Origin: an uncultured Flavobacteriaceae bacterium
Lineage (GTDB): Bacteria > Bacteroidota > Bacteroidia > Flavobacteriales > Flavobacteriaceae
Assembly: GCA_913061125.1 (NCBI GenBank)
Contig: CAJXUB010000021.1
Span: 1 to 33,261 of the forward strand
Direction of reading: 5' to 3'
DNA: 33,261 bases
Shown: positions 1-7,237 of the stretch, piece by piece
How the letters are laid out: every line of letters starts with the position of its first letter
Numbering within the stretch: the stretch's first letter is position 1
Notes under the pieces: model-generated
Told to the model about the DNA's origin: nothing
The model's input: only the letters and a program-made list of their open reading frames with translations
The model's database searches: none
Translations under genes and position numbers: made by a program

Positions 1-2
1 CG

Positions 3-272
3 CAATACCGATCTTCGATTTTTTATACATCAGATCATCAAAAACAAACCGCTTTATCGTATATCGAGGTTTTAGACCGTTCAGCCGTCTTCAACCATCC
101 TATCGTTACCACAGTGCAACCTTTGGATGTATTTTATGAGGCCGAAGCTGACCACAACGACTATTACGACCAAAATAAAGAACAGTCCTATTGTCAATTT
201 GTTATTTTGCCCAAAATAAATTTGCTGAAACAACGTTTTGAGTCTAAACTCAAATCTGATGCGTCTGGATAA
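3..272 (+). CDS. msrA: Peptide-methionine (S)-S-oxide reductase MsrA, C-terminal part (5' truncated by window edge)
   Basis: Reading frame 3 is open from the window edge to TAA at 270-272 and encodes 89 residues. It begins QYRSSIFYTS and continues through IVTTVQPLDVFYEAEADHNDYY to YCQFVI, which is the typical C-terminal half of MsrA. The enzyme reduces methionine-S-sulfoxide in oxidised proteins and free methionine, using thioredoxin. The catalytic Cys of the N-terminal GCFW motif lies outside the window, so activity cannot be judged here. The last 14 nt overlap the ATG of the next small gene, which suggests translational coupling. Family assignment is by recognition of the conserved C-terminal block; a pseudogene upstream of the edge cannot be excluded. 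Confidence 0.88.
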   Translation, partial: QYRSSIFYTSDHQKQTALSYIEVLDRSAVFNHPIVTTVQPLDVFYEAEADHNDYYDQNKEQSYCQFVILPKINLLKQRFESKLKSDASG

Positions 273-531
273 TCTTTCGAAATCCCAAAAACTATTTGTC
301 TGTATTTGTTGCGATCTGATGGGGTATATCTCTTTTGTATTCCCGTTTTTTGACTTGGTTTGGGCACCCTTATCGGGGTATCTAATGACCAAGCTTTATG
401 AAGGGAAAAAAGGAAAAATTGCTGGGGTGTTGGTTTTTATAGAAGAAGCACTTCCATTTCTGGACGTGCTTCCTTCATTTTCCATAATGTGGGTCTATAC
501 CTATTATTTCGATAAAAGATCGAAATATTAG
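259..531 (+). CDS. Small conserved membrane protein, function unknown
   Basis: A 90-residue protein starting at ATG 259 (MRLDNLSKSQK). An upstream in-frame TTG at 238 is possible but lies deeper inside msrA. Two hydrophobic stretches are visible, roughly residues 12-40 (CCDLMGYISFVFPFFDLVWAPLSGYL) and 52-84 (GVLVFIEEALPFLDVLPSFSIMWVYTYYF), with a short basic loop YEGKKGK between them. The pattern resembles a small conserved hypothetical family I associate with flavobacteria. It overlaps the end of msrA by 14 nt, so the two are probably co-transcribed. It converges on the lipoprotein gene at 562-1113. No enzymatic motif is present and I assign no function. Confidence 0.75.
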   Translation: MRLDNLSKSQKLFVCICCDLMGYISFVFPFFDLVWAPLSGYLMTKLYEGKKGKIAGVLVFIEEALPFLDVLPSFSIMWVYTYYFDKRSKY

Positions 532-561
532 TTCAAGTCCCAGTTATTTCTGTGCCGTAGT

Positions 562-1113
562 TTATTCAACGGTAACATTAAATGTAGCTTCAATATCCGT
601 CTCACCACCGGCATCTGAAATTCCAGTATTTGGTTTGGTGGGCTCGTGACGTAGAGTTACGGTTAGTGTCCCAGAACTAGCGGCATTGGCGGACAATGCA
701 AACTCAACTCCAAGAGGATTACCATCGCCGTCTTGGTCGCTGTACGTTGTACTAACGTTCAATCCACCTGCTGGTGTAAAGAAAAACTGGTGCTCGTCAG
801 CTTCTTCAAGAACCTCTTCAGTGATATTTTCTGCTGGTGTTTCAGTTTTATTTTCAACTTTGACTACTCCAGAATAAGTAGTTCCAGCTGTCAGATTTCC
901 AGATACGCTAACCACAGGAGCGTTTGGTCCGTCACCATCCAAATCTTCGAAATTGAGTGTAACGGTTGTTCCTCCGCCTGATGGCGTTAATGTCACTGTC
1001 ATTGTTGTAATGACTTCTTCTTCATTTACTGGTGTTGGTGGGTCATCATCAGAACAACCTGTAAAAATTAGGGCTACTAAAAGTAATGGAAATAATAAAA
1101 TTTGCTTCTTCAT
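562..1113 (-). CDS. Surface lipoprotein associated with TonB receptor
   Basis: 183 residues with an N-terminal lipoprotein signal MKKQILLFPLLLVALIFTGC; the lipidated Cys is residue 20. It is followed by the acidic run SDDD, and an acidic stretch just after the Cys is known to favour surface export of lipoproteins in flavobacteria. The mature part is rich in Thr, Gly and Val with repeated beta-type segments (TMTVTLTPSGGGTTVTLNF, SGTLTVTLRHEP) and Asp-rich DLDGDGP and DQDGDGN turns that could bind calcium. It starts only 11 nt after the TonB receptor gene, so it is probably in the same operon. Similar proteins beside such receptors are often labelled as periplasmic-binding-fold lipoproteins; that label is weak. 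Likely role: ligand capture for the receptor (inference). Confidence 0.8.
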   Translation of the reverse strand: MKKQILLFPLLLVALIFTGCSDDDPPTPVNEEEVITTMTVTLTPSGGGTTVTLNFEDLDGDGPNAPVVSVSGNLTAGTTYSGVVKVENKTETPAENITEEVLEEADEHQFFFTPAGGLNVSTTYSDQDGDGNPLGVEFALSANAASSGTLTVTLRHEPTKPNTGISDAGGETDIEATFNVTVE

Positions 1114-1124
1114 AATATTTGATT

Positions 1125-3524
1125 TTAATAATTGAGTTTAAGATTTAATAAAAAATTTCGACCTAAATCATCAGCATAAAAACGCTGAAGGTTTAAGTAA
1201 TTGCGGTAGGAAGTATTTAAGATATTAGTTACACCTAATCCTACCGTTAGGTGTGTTTTTTTATTGAGTTTAAATTCCATGCTGGAATTAAAATGTAACA
1301 AATGATAGGCCTCGGGTGGCGTACTCATATCAACGGTTTCTGTTGTTTCTGTTTGAGGAATATACACCTCAAAATTCGTGTCCGGAAACTCATTTTGAGC
1401 AAATACATGGTCGCTTTTCAGACTCATTTTCAGCTTATGAAATGCTGAATTTTCATACGAAATTTCGTTATTCAACTGAACGGGAGGCATGCTAATCAAT
1501 GGTAAATCTCTGGTTTTGTCAACTCCTTTTACCAGGGCCAATTGATGATTGGTAATAAAATATTCGTTTAATTTCACTTGTGCATCCACATCCAACCCAA
1601 TCAATTGGGCTTGGGTTTGACGGTATTCCCAAACCTGAAAATTCCCTCGAATGGTTTCTAAAACCGAGGTCGGTTCTATCAAAATAAAATTCGATACGGC
1701 ATTGATATAGGGGTTAATTGTAAAGCCAAACCCACCACCTTTGCGTTGAAACGTTAAAGAGAACTTGTGTCCAATTTCAGATTCAAATCCTAAATCGCCC
1801 AATTCAATTCGAGCCACAGCATGGTGCAGCCCTTCGCTAAACAATTCGGCAGGATTGGGTGCTCGTGAGGCCATGGCATAGTTGAAAAACAGATTGTAGT
1901 TGTCCCACTTGTACTTTGTACCGAGGGTCGCAGAAAGGTTGCTAAAGGTTAGATCAGCGCTGATTCCCACCTGAGTTCCCAAATCTGATACAACAAGGTC
2001 CGAGTAGAGCACATCGTAATTTCGCGATTCCCAAAATGAAGTTCTATAATATTTAAAAACCTCCATTTTTGAAAAATCATACCGAATTCCTCCCTCAAGT
2101 GTCCAGCGGTTGCTTACCTCATAATTTCCGATCCAATACAGACCAAAATCGTATTTGTCATAATTTGGAATCAACCGACGTACTCCCGTGTTTGGATTAG
2201 GAAAATTAGTTTGATACCGTGCCAACAGTCCCGATTTAAATTCCAAACCTTCGGGTTTTGACGATTCAAAATCGATCAAAACAGAATGGGTATCCAGTTT
2301 TAAATCCAACGCTGCTTTGTTTTTGTCATCGCCACGCCGAATATCATACTCCAGTCTGTTGTTTTGCTGAAAATCATACTGAACATTCAGTTTATCAAAA
2401 TTGTCAAACTTTTTAAACCCTTTGATTCGGAATAGGTGGTGTCCAACCTCTTGATAGGGGGCGTTTATGTCGTACGTAAAATCTCTGATAACCAACGGTT
2501 TATCACTGCTTAATGCCCGCACCTGATCGCTGGCAGTGTGTAGGTGTGAGGCCCGCAATATCCCTATTTTATTTTTGTGGTACGAATAATACACCTCAAA
2601 TCCCTTTTGAAATTGATTAAGTCCAAATCTAAGGGAGGTGTTGTGTGTCAATACCCCCGTATTGCTCAATACATAATCTGCAGCTTCAAAATCTCCAAAT
2701 CGCTTAAAAGTCCCTTGAACCGTTCCAAACCAACCGTTTGTACTGGTTTTGGTAAGCCGTGTGCTTAGCATCCCTCCACGACCATTAGATTGGGATGTCA
2801 ATGCGGTTTGACCATAAAGACTATCCATAAGGGGTACTTTTTGAGATTCACTAATGATAATACCGCCAATGGCATCGCCACTGTATTGCAAAGCGCTGGC
2901 ATTTTTAATGACTTTGAGTCGTTCAATGCTGTTGATGTCGATGTTAGGTGCATGATCGGCACCCCATTCTTGATCCATCATACGAACCCCATTATTAATT
3001 ACAACGATGCGGCTGCTGTGAAGGCCATTTATCATGGGTTTCACAATAGCGTTTCCTTTGTTCAGAGTTGTAATTCCACTAATGGTTTTTAAAGCATCGC
3101 CCAATGACCCTGTTTGGTAACGCTCTAAAGTTTCGTTTGATACCTTGTTTTCAAGTGAAGTATTGGATGTCAAATCATATAACGTTCCATCCACAATAAT
3201 TTCATTTAGTTCTTCAAGATGGTGTTCCAATTTAAAATCCTTGTTGGTATTTTTACTCAATCGAATGCTGAAGGTTTGGCTATCGCAAGAGGGGTGCATC
3301 ACCTTCAAATCATAACTGATATTCGGACAAAGCGCATTGATTGTATAGTGCCCGTCCAGCCCGGTTTGGACTGCAATATCAGTTCCAATTATAGCAATTG
3401 TAGCACCCAACAATTCTGAATTGTCGTGCATATCAATCACTCTACCAGATAAGGTTAGATTACAATTTTGAGTAAAACCTACTGAACTCAACATGAGCAG
3501 CAGACCTAAAACAAGATGTTGCAT
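1125..3524 (-). CDS. TonB-dependent outer membrane receptor with carboxypeptidase-like N-terminal domain
   Basis: 799 residues. A signal peptide (MQHLVLGLLLMLSSVGFTQ) is followed by a carboxypeptidase-regulatory-like beta domain (about 22-95; LTLSGRVIDMHDNSELLGATI), then the plug (about 115-225; GDALKTISGITTLNKGNAIV, NGVRMMDQEWGADHAPNID, IERLKVIKNASALQYSGDAIGG) and a 22-strand-type barrel to the C-terminal aromatic NLKLNY. Such receptors import scarce ligands through the outer membrane using TonB-ExbBD energy. It is much shorter than SusC (about 1000 residues) and more like metal, siderophore or cobalamin receptors. The His/Cys-rich small gene upstream hints at a metal substrate, which is inference. 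The operon order is DUF937, DUF6787-like, small protein, receptor, lipoprotein. A hairpin just before the start codon may affect its translation. Confidence 0.92.
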   Translation of the reverse strand: MQHLVLGLLLMLSSVGFTQNCNLTLSGRVIDMHDNSELLGATIAIIGTDIAVQTGLDGHYTINALCPNISYDLKVMHPSCDSQTFSIRLSKNTNKDFKLEHHLEELNEIIVDGTLYDLTSNTSLENKVSNETLERYQTGSLGDALKTISGITTLNKGNAIVKPMINGLHSSRIVVINNGVRMMDQEWGADHAPNIDINSIERLKVIKNASALQYSGDAIGGIIISESQKVPLMDSLYGQTALTSQSNGRGGMLSTRLTKTSTNGWFGTVQGTFKRFGDFEAADYVLSNTGVLTHNTSLRFGLNQFQKGFEVYYSYHKNKIGILRASHLHTASDQVRALSSDKPLVIRDFTYDINAPYQEVGHHLFRIKGFKKFDNFDKLNVQYDFQQNNRLEYDIRRGDDKNKAALDLKLDTHSVLIDFESSKPEGLEFKSGLLARYQTNFPNPNTGVRRLIPNYDKYDFGLYWIGNYEVSNRWTLEGGIRYDFSKMEVFKYYRTSFWESRNYDVLYSDLVVSDLGTQVGISADLTFSNLSATLGTKYKWDNYNLFFNYAMASRAPNPAELFSEGLHHAVARIELGDLGFESEIGHKFSLTFQRKGGGFGFTINPYINAVSNFILIEPTSVLETIRGNFQVWEYRQTQAQLIGLDVDAQVKLNEYFITNHQLALVKGVDKTRDLPLISMPPVQLNNEISYENSAFHKLKMSLKSDHVFAQNEFPDTNFEVYIPQTETTETVDMSTPPEAYHLLHFNSSMEFKLNKKTHLTVGLGVTNILNTSYRNYLNLQRFYADDLGRNFLLNLKLNY

Positions 3525-3526
3525 AA

Positions 3527-3582
3527 ACGTCTTTAGTTAACAATACTTAATTTAAAAGAAGGGGAGTCGATTGTTAAGACGT
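3527..3582 (-). promoter_or_regulatory. Inverted repeat just upstream of the TonB receptor start
   Basis: On the + strand, ACGTCTT (3527-3533) and AACAAT (3539-3544), separated by TAGTT, are complementary to ATTGTTAAGACGT at 3570-3582. In minus-strand mRNA this gives a 13-bp stem with a 5-nt bulge and a 25-nt loop. It ends 2 nt before the receptor ATG (3522-3524) and includes the stop codon of the upstream gene (3574-3576). It could limit read-through, protect a processed end or hide the ribosome site; the role is inference and a chance pairing is possible. Confidence 0.4.
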
Positions 3583-3906
3583 AACTGGTGGAGCGCGAAG
3601 TTGTTTTGCAGTTTTTTGGGATGAACAACTTAAAAAGTTGTACAGTGTTTCTTGATGTTGACGTGTTGGGGTTGGATTTAGATCAATGGCCTTAAAAAGA
3701 GTAAAAGTCGTTGGGCTAAATTGAAAATCACACAACTCACAATCCATATCAGTTTGGTGAAAATGTAATTCCCCTTGAAATTTACAAACCACATGGTTCT
3801 GGTGCTCAAAATGGTGCATAAGTTGCAAACTCGCAGGGACAACCAACAGCACCAATAGCGCTATGCTACAAATTGTTCGAGATGTGTTTGATCTTAAATA
3901 CATCAT
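3574..3906 (-). CDS. Small exported His/Cys-rich protein, possible metal-binding partner of the TonB receptor
   Basis: 110 residues, starting with two Met codons (MMYL). A hydrophobic segment at about 11-27 (ICSIALLVLLVVPASLQL) acts as signal peptide or anchor. After it comes a dense set of possible metal ligands: MHHFEHQNHVVC, LHFHQTDMDCELCDF. The CxxC and clustered His would suit zinc or copper binding. The start codon overlaps the stop of the DUF6787-like gene (TAATG), indicating tight coupling, and the receptor gene follows after 49 nt. Small His/Cys-rich exported proteins beside TonB receptors are common in flavobacteria. The metal link is inferred from composition and position only. Confidence 0.7.
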   Translation of the reverse strand: MMYLRSNTSRTICSIALLVLLVVPASLQLMHHFEHQNHVVCKFQGELHFHQTDMDCELCDFQFSPTTFTLFKAIDLNPTPTRQHQETLYNFLSCSSQKTAKQLRAPPVTS

Positions 3907-4412
3907 TATTTATCCAAAAATCGACCCAGTCCAAAGCGTCGTAACATTTTTTTTTCAAAGGTCCAGAAAAATTCAAATTGACCTAAAACGAATCCCAAAA
4001 ATACCAATAAAATTTGATAAATCACTAAACTTGTAACAACAAACAAAATCCAATATACGATTGGATTCAGATGATCTGGTGTAATACCCATGTATTTGAT
4101 GGCCGGTCGGCCTACCAACACAGAAGAGGAGCCAGTCGTAGCAAAAATGATAAAAATCCGAATGAGTTCCCAACGTTGTTTGACAACCCATCGCGATTCG
4201 AGCTTAAAAATCAAGAACACGCAAAGTTTAACAATCCCTAACCCCAGCCCAATACCAACAACAACCGAGAGCCAATGTGGCGATTCAAGGAGTTTAAATC
4301 CTAGTTTAATCCCGCTGTAAAACGATGCAAAAACACCCAATATGGGGTAAATCCATTGCCAATTTCGAGTAATTTCCCAAGTGGTTTTTAGAGCGTCAAA
4401 GCGGTTTTTCAT
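3906..4412 (-). CDS. Integral membrane protein, DUF6787-like
   Basis: 168 residues with about four predicted membrane segments: roughly 20-38 (IYPILGVFASFYSGIKLGF), 46-68 (HWLSVVVGIGLGLGIVKLCVFLI), 85-103 (IFIIFATTGSSSVLVG) and 119-142 (YWILFVVTSLVIYQILLVFLGFVL). The RWELIRIFIIFATTGSSS block and the C-terminal FFWTFEKKMLRRFG match what I recall of DUF6787, a family of unknown function common in flavobacteria. It lies 36 nt after the DUF937 gene and overlaps the next gene by 1 nt, so it is part of the same operon. The N-terminal half appears to be a separate two-helix region. The family name is from memory; the membrane character is clear. Confidence 0.72.
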   Translation of the reverse strand: MKNRFDALKTTWEITRNWQWIYPILGVFASFYSGIKLGFKLLESPHWLSVVVGIGLGLGIVKLCVFLIFKLESRWVVKQRWELIRIFIIFATTGSSSVLVGRPAIKYMGITPDHLNPIVYWILFVVTSLVIYQILLVFLGFVLGQFEFFWTFEKKMLRRFGLGRFLDK

Positions 4413-4448
4413 AACCGCAAAGATAACACATTACAAGAGTTTTATGCC

Positions 4449-5081
4449 TTATTTTTTGTTAAACAGTTTGCCCAACAGTCCTCCAATGTTGTTGTTCTTT
4501 TGTCCGAGAACAGCACCTGCCACATCGTCCAACACCGAACCGTCGTTGTCGGCATCCAAAATGGACTCAAAAAAGCTTTGTTTGTTATCGTGAAAATTTC
4601 CACCAATAAGACCGCCCAACAAATTGGTTAAGCCGTTGGCATCGGATACAGAACTTTGGCGTTGTTGTTTGCCCAGTAACCCCATCAAAATGGGTGCTGC
4701 TACCTTTAAAATTTGTCCAACCGCAGAGGGTTTAACCCCCGATTGCCGGCTAAGCGCCTGCTGTACATTCGCTTGGCGGTTGCCCAAAATATGCCCCAAA
4801 ATTTTACCCCCATCTTGTTCTATGGCATTGGCATTACCTCCCGTAAAAATACCGCCCAAGTTATCCAAAATACTCCCGTCGTGTTTGTTCGATAAGGCAT
4901 TAAGTAGCCCAGAAGCGCCCTTAGCTGTGGAGGCGTTGCGTTGCATCGCTTGCATCAATACGGGAAGTGCCATATTGAGTAAATTGCTGGTGTTTGATTT
5001 AGATTGTCCCGTTTGGCTGGACAGGCCCTCGATGAGTGATTTTCCTAAATCACTACCAAGTAGGTTTAATAGTCCTGACAT
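4449..5081 (-). CDS. DUF937 domain-containing protein
   Basis: 210 residues without a signal peptide. It has the repeated short helical and Gly-rich pattern of DUF937 proteins: NLLNMALPVLMQAMQRNAS (about 33-51), ILGHILGNRQANVQQALSRQSG (about 94-115), ILKVAAPILMGLLGKQQR (about 123-140) and two matching segments, GSILDNLGGIFTGG and GSVLDDVAGAVLGQ. The second follows an acidic DADNDG loop. The function of the family is unknown. The gene heads the operon that continues into the membrane protein and TonB receptor. A possible minus-strand -7 box (TACTTTTG, 5257-5264) would give a leader of about 170 nt running through the repeat element in antisense. A 158-codon frame on the opposite strand is a shadow. 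Confidence 0.88.
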   Translation of the reverse strand: MSGLLNLLGSDLGKSLIEGLSSQTGQSKSNTSNLLNMALPVLMQAMQRNASTAKGASGLLNALSNKHDGSILDNLGGIFTGGNANAIEQDGGKILGHILGNRQANVQQALSRQSGVKPSAVGQILKVAAPILMGLLGKQQRQSSVSDANGLTNLLGGLIGGNFHDNKQSFFESILDADNDGSVLDDVAGAVLGQKNNNIGGLLGKLFNKK

Positions 5082-5111
5082 AGATTTGTGTGTGTTTTAA
5101 ATTTATTTTGT

Positions 5112-5270
5112 GCCTTAAAAATTAATAATTAGTATTCTAAAACACCCAAAACTGCCCGGTTGTGGTTTACCTAAAATCTGAAATAAAAAAAGGTATCTAA
5201 TTGATACTAAGTAGGCTACCACAGTTGAAGAACAGATTTGGGGTTCTATTCCATCTCAAAAGTACAAAAA
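5112..5270 (+). repeat. Copy 1 of a 159-nt intergenic structured repeat
   Basis: This stretch aligns without gaps to 31492-31650 with about 15 differences (about 90% identity), while flanking DNA does not match. Possible folding on the + strand: P1 CGGTTGTGGT (5157-5166) with ACCACAGTTG (5218-5227); inside it P2 GGTATC (5192-5197) with GATACT (5203-5208) around TAATT; then P3 AGAAC (5229-5233) with GTTCT (5243-5247). AAATCTG (5174-5180) could also pair with CAGATTT (5233-5239), a possible tertiary contact. The G-U pairs of P1 favour the + strand as the RNA strand. The end abuts the terminator hairpin at 5266-5295. It may be a small RNA gene or an extragenic repeat. Confidence 0.85.
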
Positions 5271-5295
5271 AAACCCGACAAGAGGTCGGGTTTTT
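5266..5295 (-). terminator. Rho-independent terminator, usable in both directions
   Basis: Stem ACCCGAC (5273-5279) and GTCGGGT (5285-5291) around loop AAGAG, with an A-run before it and a T-run after it. On the minus strand it ends transcription of the collar-like gene at 5355-6167. On the + strand it sits at the 3' end of repeat copy 1 and could end a short transcript of that element. Confidence 0.85.
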
Positions 5296-5354
5296 AAATT
5301 TGTTAAGGTTAAACTAAGTTTTCTTTAAAAGTGAATTAATATCCTATTGAAAAC

Positions 5355-6167
5355 TTAATCCCCAAGAAATATAAACATATTAACAGTCAAAGTCATTGGC
5401 TTGATGTCAATATTTTGCTGAGTTCCAGTATTGTTAATATTGTCTGTTGTAATGGTGTGGTTGTGATTTCCTGCTGTTCCTACATTTCTAACTACGGCCC
5501 AATGCCCGATAACTGGTGCTGTATTATGACCCGCGTTGTAAGAACCTCCAACATCCACAAGATTTTGTAGTCCATTGGAGCTGGTTGTACCACTTAGGGT
5601 AAATAAAGGGAGTTGGTCTCGAGCTATTTGTCTGGTATTTACGCCATTGACACTACCCAAAGTCAATCCATTTTGAGACAAATAAGTATGATTTGCATTG
5701 GGTAAGTTTGCGCTAAAACCAAGACTAGTTGCTCTTGTTTGCTGTGTAGCTGTTAGCGAAGTTGTAGAGCGCCCATCCAGTCTAATCCAGCCATTATGGT
5801 CTGTGGTTTGAACTCCTGCTTTGATATCGCCAACAGTATGGCTAGAACTTATTGTTTTCCAGAGAGTACCATCCCAAATTTTTGCAATTTCATTATTGGA
5901 TATAGAGGTGTCAAACCAGACGTCATTTATTAAGGGATTATTTGGTGGGGTAGAGGATGTGGTAACTTGGTTGTTTCTAATATTAACAATAGTCCCTTTA
6001 CTATCAGTGGCTTTAATTTCTTGTGCTTCAACCCTTTGAGCACCAAATAAGGAATAAATTAATAATAATATTAAAATTTTAGCATTAAAGGTTGTTTTTG
6101 ATTCAAATACAATTACAGATGGAGATTTGAGATAAGTAGTATTACAAAATGTCCGTAGGTTATTCAT
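5355..6167 (-). CDS. Exported phage-tail-collar-like surface protein
   Basis: 270 residues. A long N-region precedes the hydrophobic signal core ILILLLIYSLFGAQRVEAQ (about 31-49), so the true start may be internal. Next comes a short segment with PLINDVWFDTSISNNEIAKIWDGTLWKTI, a pattern seen in phage tail and surface proteins. The rest (about 92-270) resembles a tail-collar domain: GDIKAGVQTTDHNGWIRLDG, LTATQQTRATSLGFSANLPNA, GNHNHTI and the terminal IKPMTLTVNMFIFLGD. The HNH cluster recalls metal-binding His residues in tail fibres. There is no type IX C-terminal sorting domain. It is flanked by a terminator on each side, so it is transcribed alone. It appears more AT-rich than its neighbours, and acquisition by transfer is possible. 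Role unknown; adhesion is a guess. Confidence 0.75.
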   Translation of the reverse strand: MNNLRTFCNTTYLKSPSVIVFESKTTFNAKILILLLIYSLFGAQRVEAQEIKATDSKGTIVNIRNNQVTTSSTPPNNPLINDVWFDTSISNNEIAKIWDGTLWKTISSSHTVGDIKAGVQTTDHNGWIRLDGRSTTSLTATQQTRATSLGFSANLPNANHTYLSQNGLTLGSVNGVNTRQIARDQLPLFTLSGTTSSNGLQNLVDVGGSYNAGHNTAPVIGHWAVVRNVGTAGNHNHTITTDNINNTGTQQNIDIKPMTLTVNMFIFLGD

Positions 6168-6210
6168 GTTTGAAGATTTGATTTGGGTTAAAAATTTTTT
6201 TAAATATAAA

Positions 6211-6240
6211 AAAAATCCTAGGAATTTTCCTAGGATTTTT
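6211..6240 (-). terminator. Terminator downstream of serA (30-nt perfect inverted repeat)
   Basis: Arms AAAAATCCTAGGAA (6211-6224) and TTCCTAGGATTTTT (6227-6240) are exact complements with a 2-nt centre. In practice the hairpin is ATCCTAGGA/TCCTAGGAT with a T-run. It lies 40 nt past the serA stop and ends the acyl-CoA reductase, serC, serA transcription run before the collar-like gene. Confidence 0.85.
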
Positions 6241-6280
6241 GATTTTTAAGATGTTGGAATATATTTCAGCGGGGTGTTGT

Positions 6281-7231
6281 CTAACTCAAAATTGAAATAA
6301 TTTGCGTGGCCAATTCAGAGCCGATACGCTCTTGGGCCTGGCTTGTAGCGGCACCAATGTGTGGGGTTAGGGACACCTTTGGGTGCATCAAAACTTGTAC
6401 GGCGGGCTTGGGTTCGTTTTCAAAAGTGTCCACTCCAGCAAAGGCAAGTTTCCCCGAATTGAGGGCCTCTAACAAGGCCACTTCGTCCACTACACCGCCT
6501 CGGGCGGCATTGACCAATCCAGCCCCGTCTTTCATCATGTCTAATTCGGTTTTTCCAATTACAAATTCTTTTTGAGCAGGCACGTGCAACGTGACAAAAT
6601 CGGCTTGTTGTAGAACCTCATTTTTACTTAAAATTTCGATGTCAAATGAAACGCTTTGACCGTCAAAAAATGAAACCTCCACACGGGCGTTGTCCATAAA
6701 AGGGTCGTGTGCAATGACTTTCATGCCCAGTCCCAATCCAATTTTGGCGGCCGCTTGACCGATCCGTCCAAATCCGATAACACCTAAGGTTTTCCCACGG
6801 AGTTCGGTGCCTTTGGCATAGGCCTTTTTAAGGACTTTAAATTTGGAATCGCCCTCCAAAGGCATGTTGCGGTTGGCATCGTACAAAAACCGAACACCAG
6901 AAAACAGGTGGGCAAAAACCAATTCGGCCACAGAAGCCGACGACGCAGCTGGCGTGTTAATGACGTGCAGCCCTTTACTTCGGGCGTAGTCCACATCAAT
7001 ATTGTCCATTCCAACCCCACCGCGCCCGATGATTTTTAAGCTCGGACACGCATCGATTAGCGGTTGGCGCACTTTGGTGGCGCTGCGTACCAACAGCACC
7101 GTGATGTTTTCGTTGTTAATGTAATTTTCGAGTTGTTCTTGTGCCACATTAATAGTGCTTACCTCGAAGCCAGCGGCTTGCAGTTCTTCAACACCATTTG
7201 GTGAAATTCCGTCGTTTGCTAATACTTTCAT
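6281..7231 (-). CDS. serA: D-3-phosphoglycerate dehydrogenase (short form)
   Basis: 316 residues of the D-isomer-specific 2-hydroxyacid dehydrogenase family. Visible are the substrate-domain LVRSATKV and GRGGVGMDNID, the NAD-binding GVIGFGRIGQ (about 150-160), the catalytic Arg in NAARGGVVDE, the Glu in FENEPKP and the His in PHIGAAT. It lacks the C-terminal ACT domain of long SerA enzymes, so feedback inhibition by serine through that domain is not expected. It oxidises 3-phosphoglycerate to 3-phosphohydroxypyruvate. serC ends 6 nt upstream, so the two serine genes form an operon, and this supports SerA over another hydroxyacid dehydrogenase. A terminator follows. Confidence 0.93.
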   Translation of the reverse strand: MKVLANDGISPNGVEELQAAGFEVSTINVAQEQLENYINNENITVLLVRSATKVRQPLIDACPSLKIIGRGGVGMDNIDVDYARSKGLHVINTPAASSASVAELVFAHLFSGVRFLYDANRNMPLEGDSKFKVLKKAYAKGTELRGKTLGVIGFGRIGQAAAKIGLGLGMKVIAHDPFMDNARVEVSFFDGQSVSFDIEILSKNEVLQQADFVTLHVPAQKEFVIGKTELDMMKDGAGLVNAARGGVVDEVALLEALNSGKLAFAGVDTFENEPKPAVQVLMHPKVSLTPHIGAATSQAQERIGSELATQIISILS

Positions 7232-7237
7232 GTTAAT

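Noticed and set aside
81-392. 103-codon frame on the minus strand
   Set aside because: It lies opposite the clear MsrA C-terminus and the small membrane protein; composition is low-complexity and no family is recognisable.
4624-5100. 158-codon + strand frame
   Set aside because: Antisense shadow of the DUF937 gene; Pro/Cys-rich translation with no family features.
5112-5295. MITE with terminal inverted repeats
   Set aside because: No matching terminal inverted repeats or target duplications are visible at the ends of either copy, so I call it only a structured repeat.
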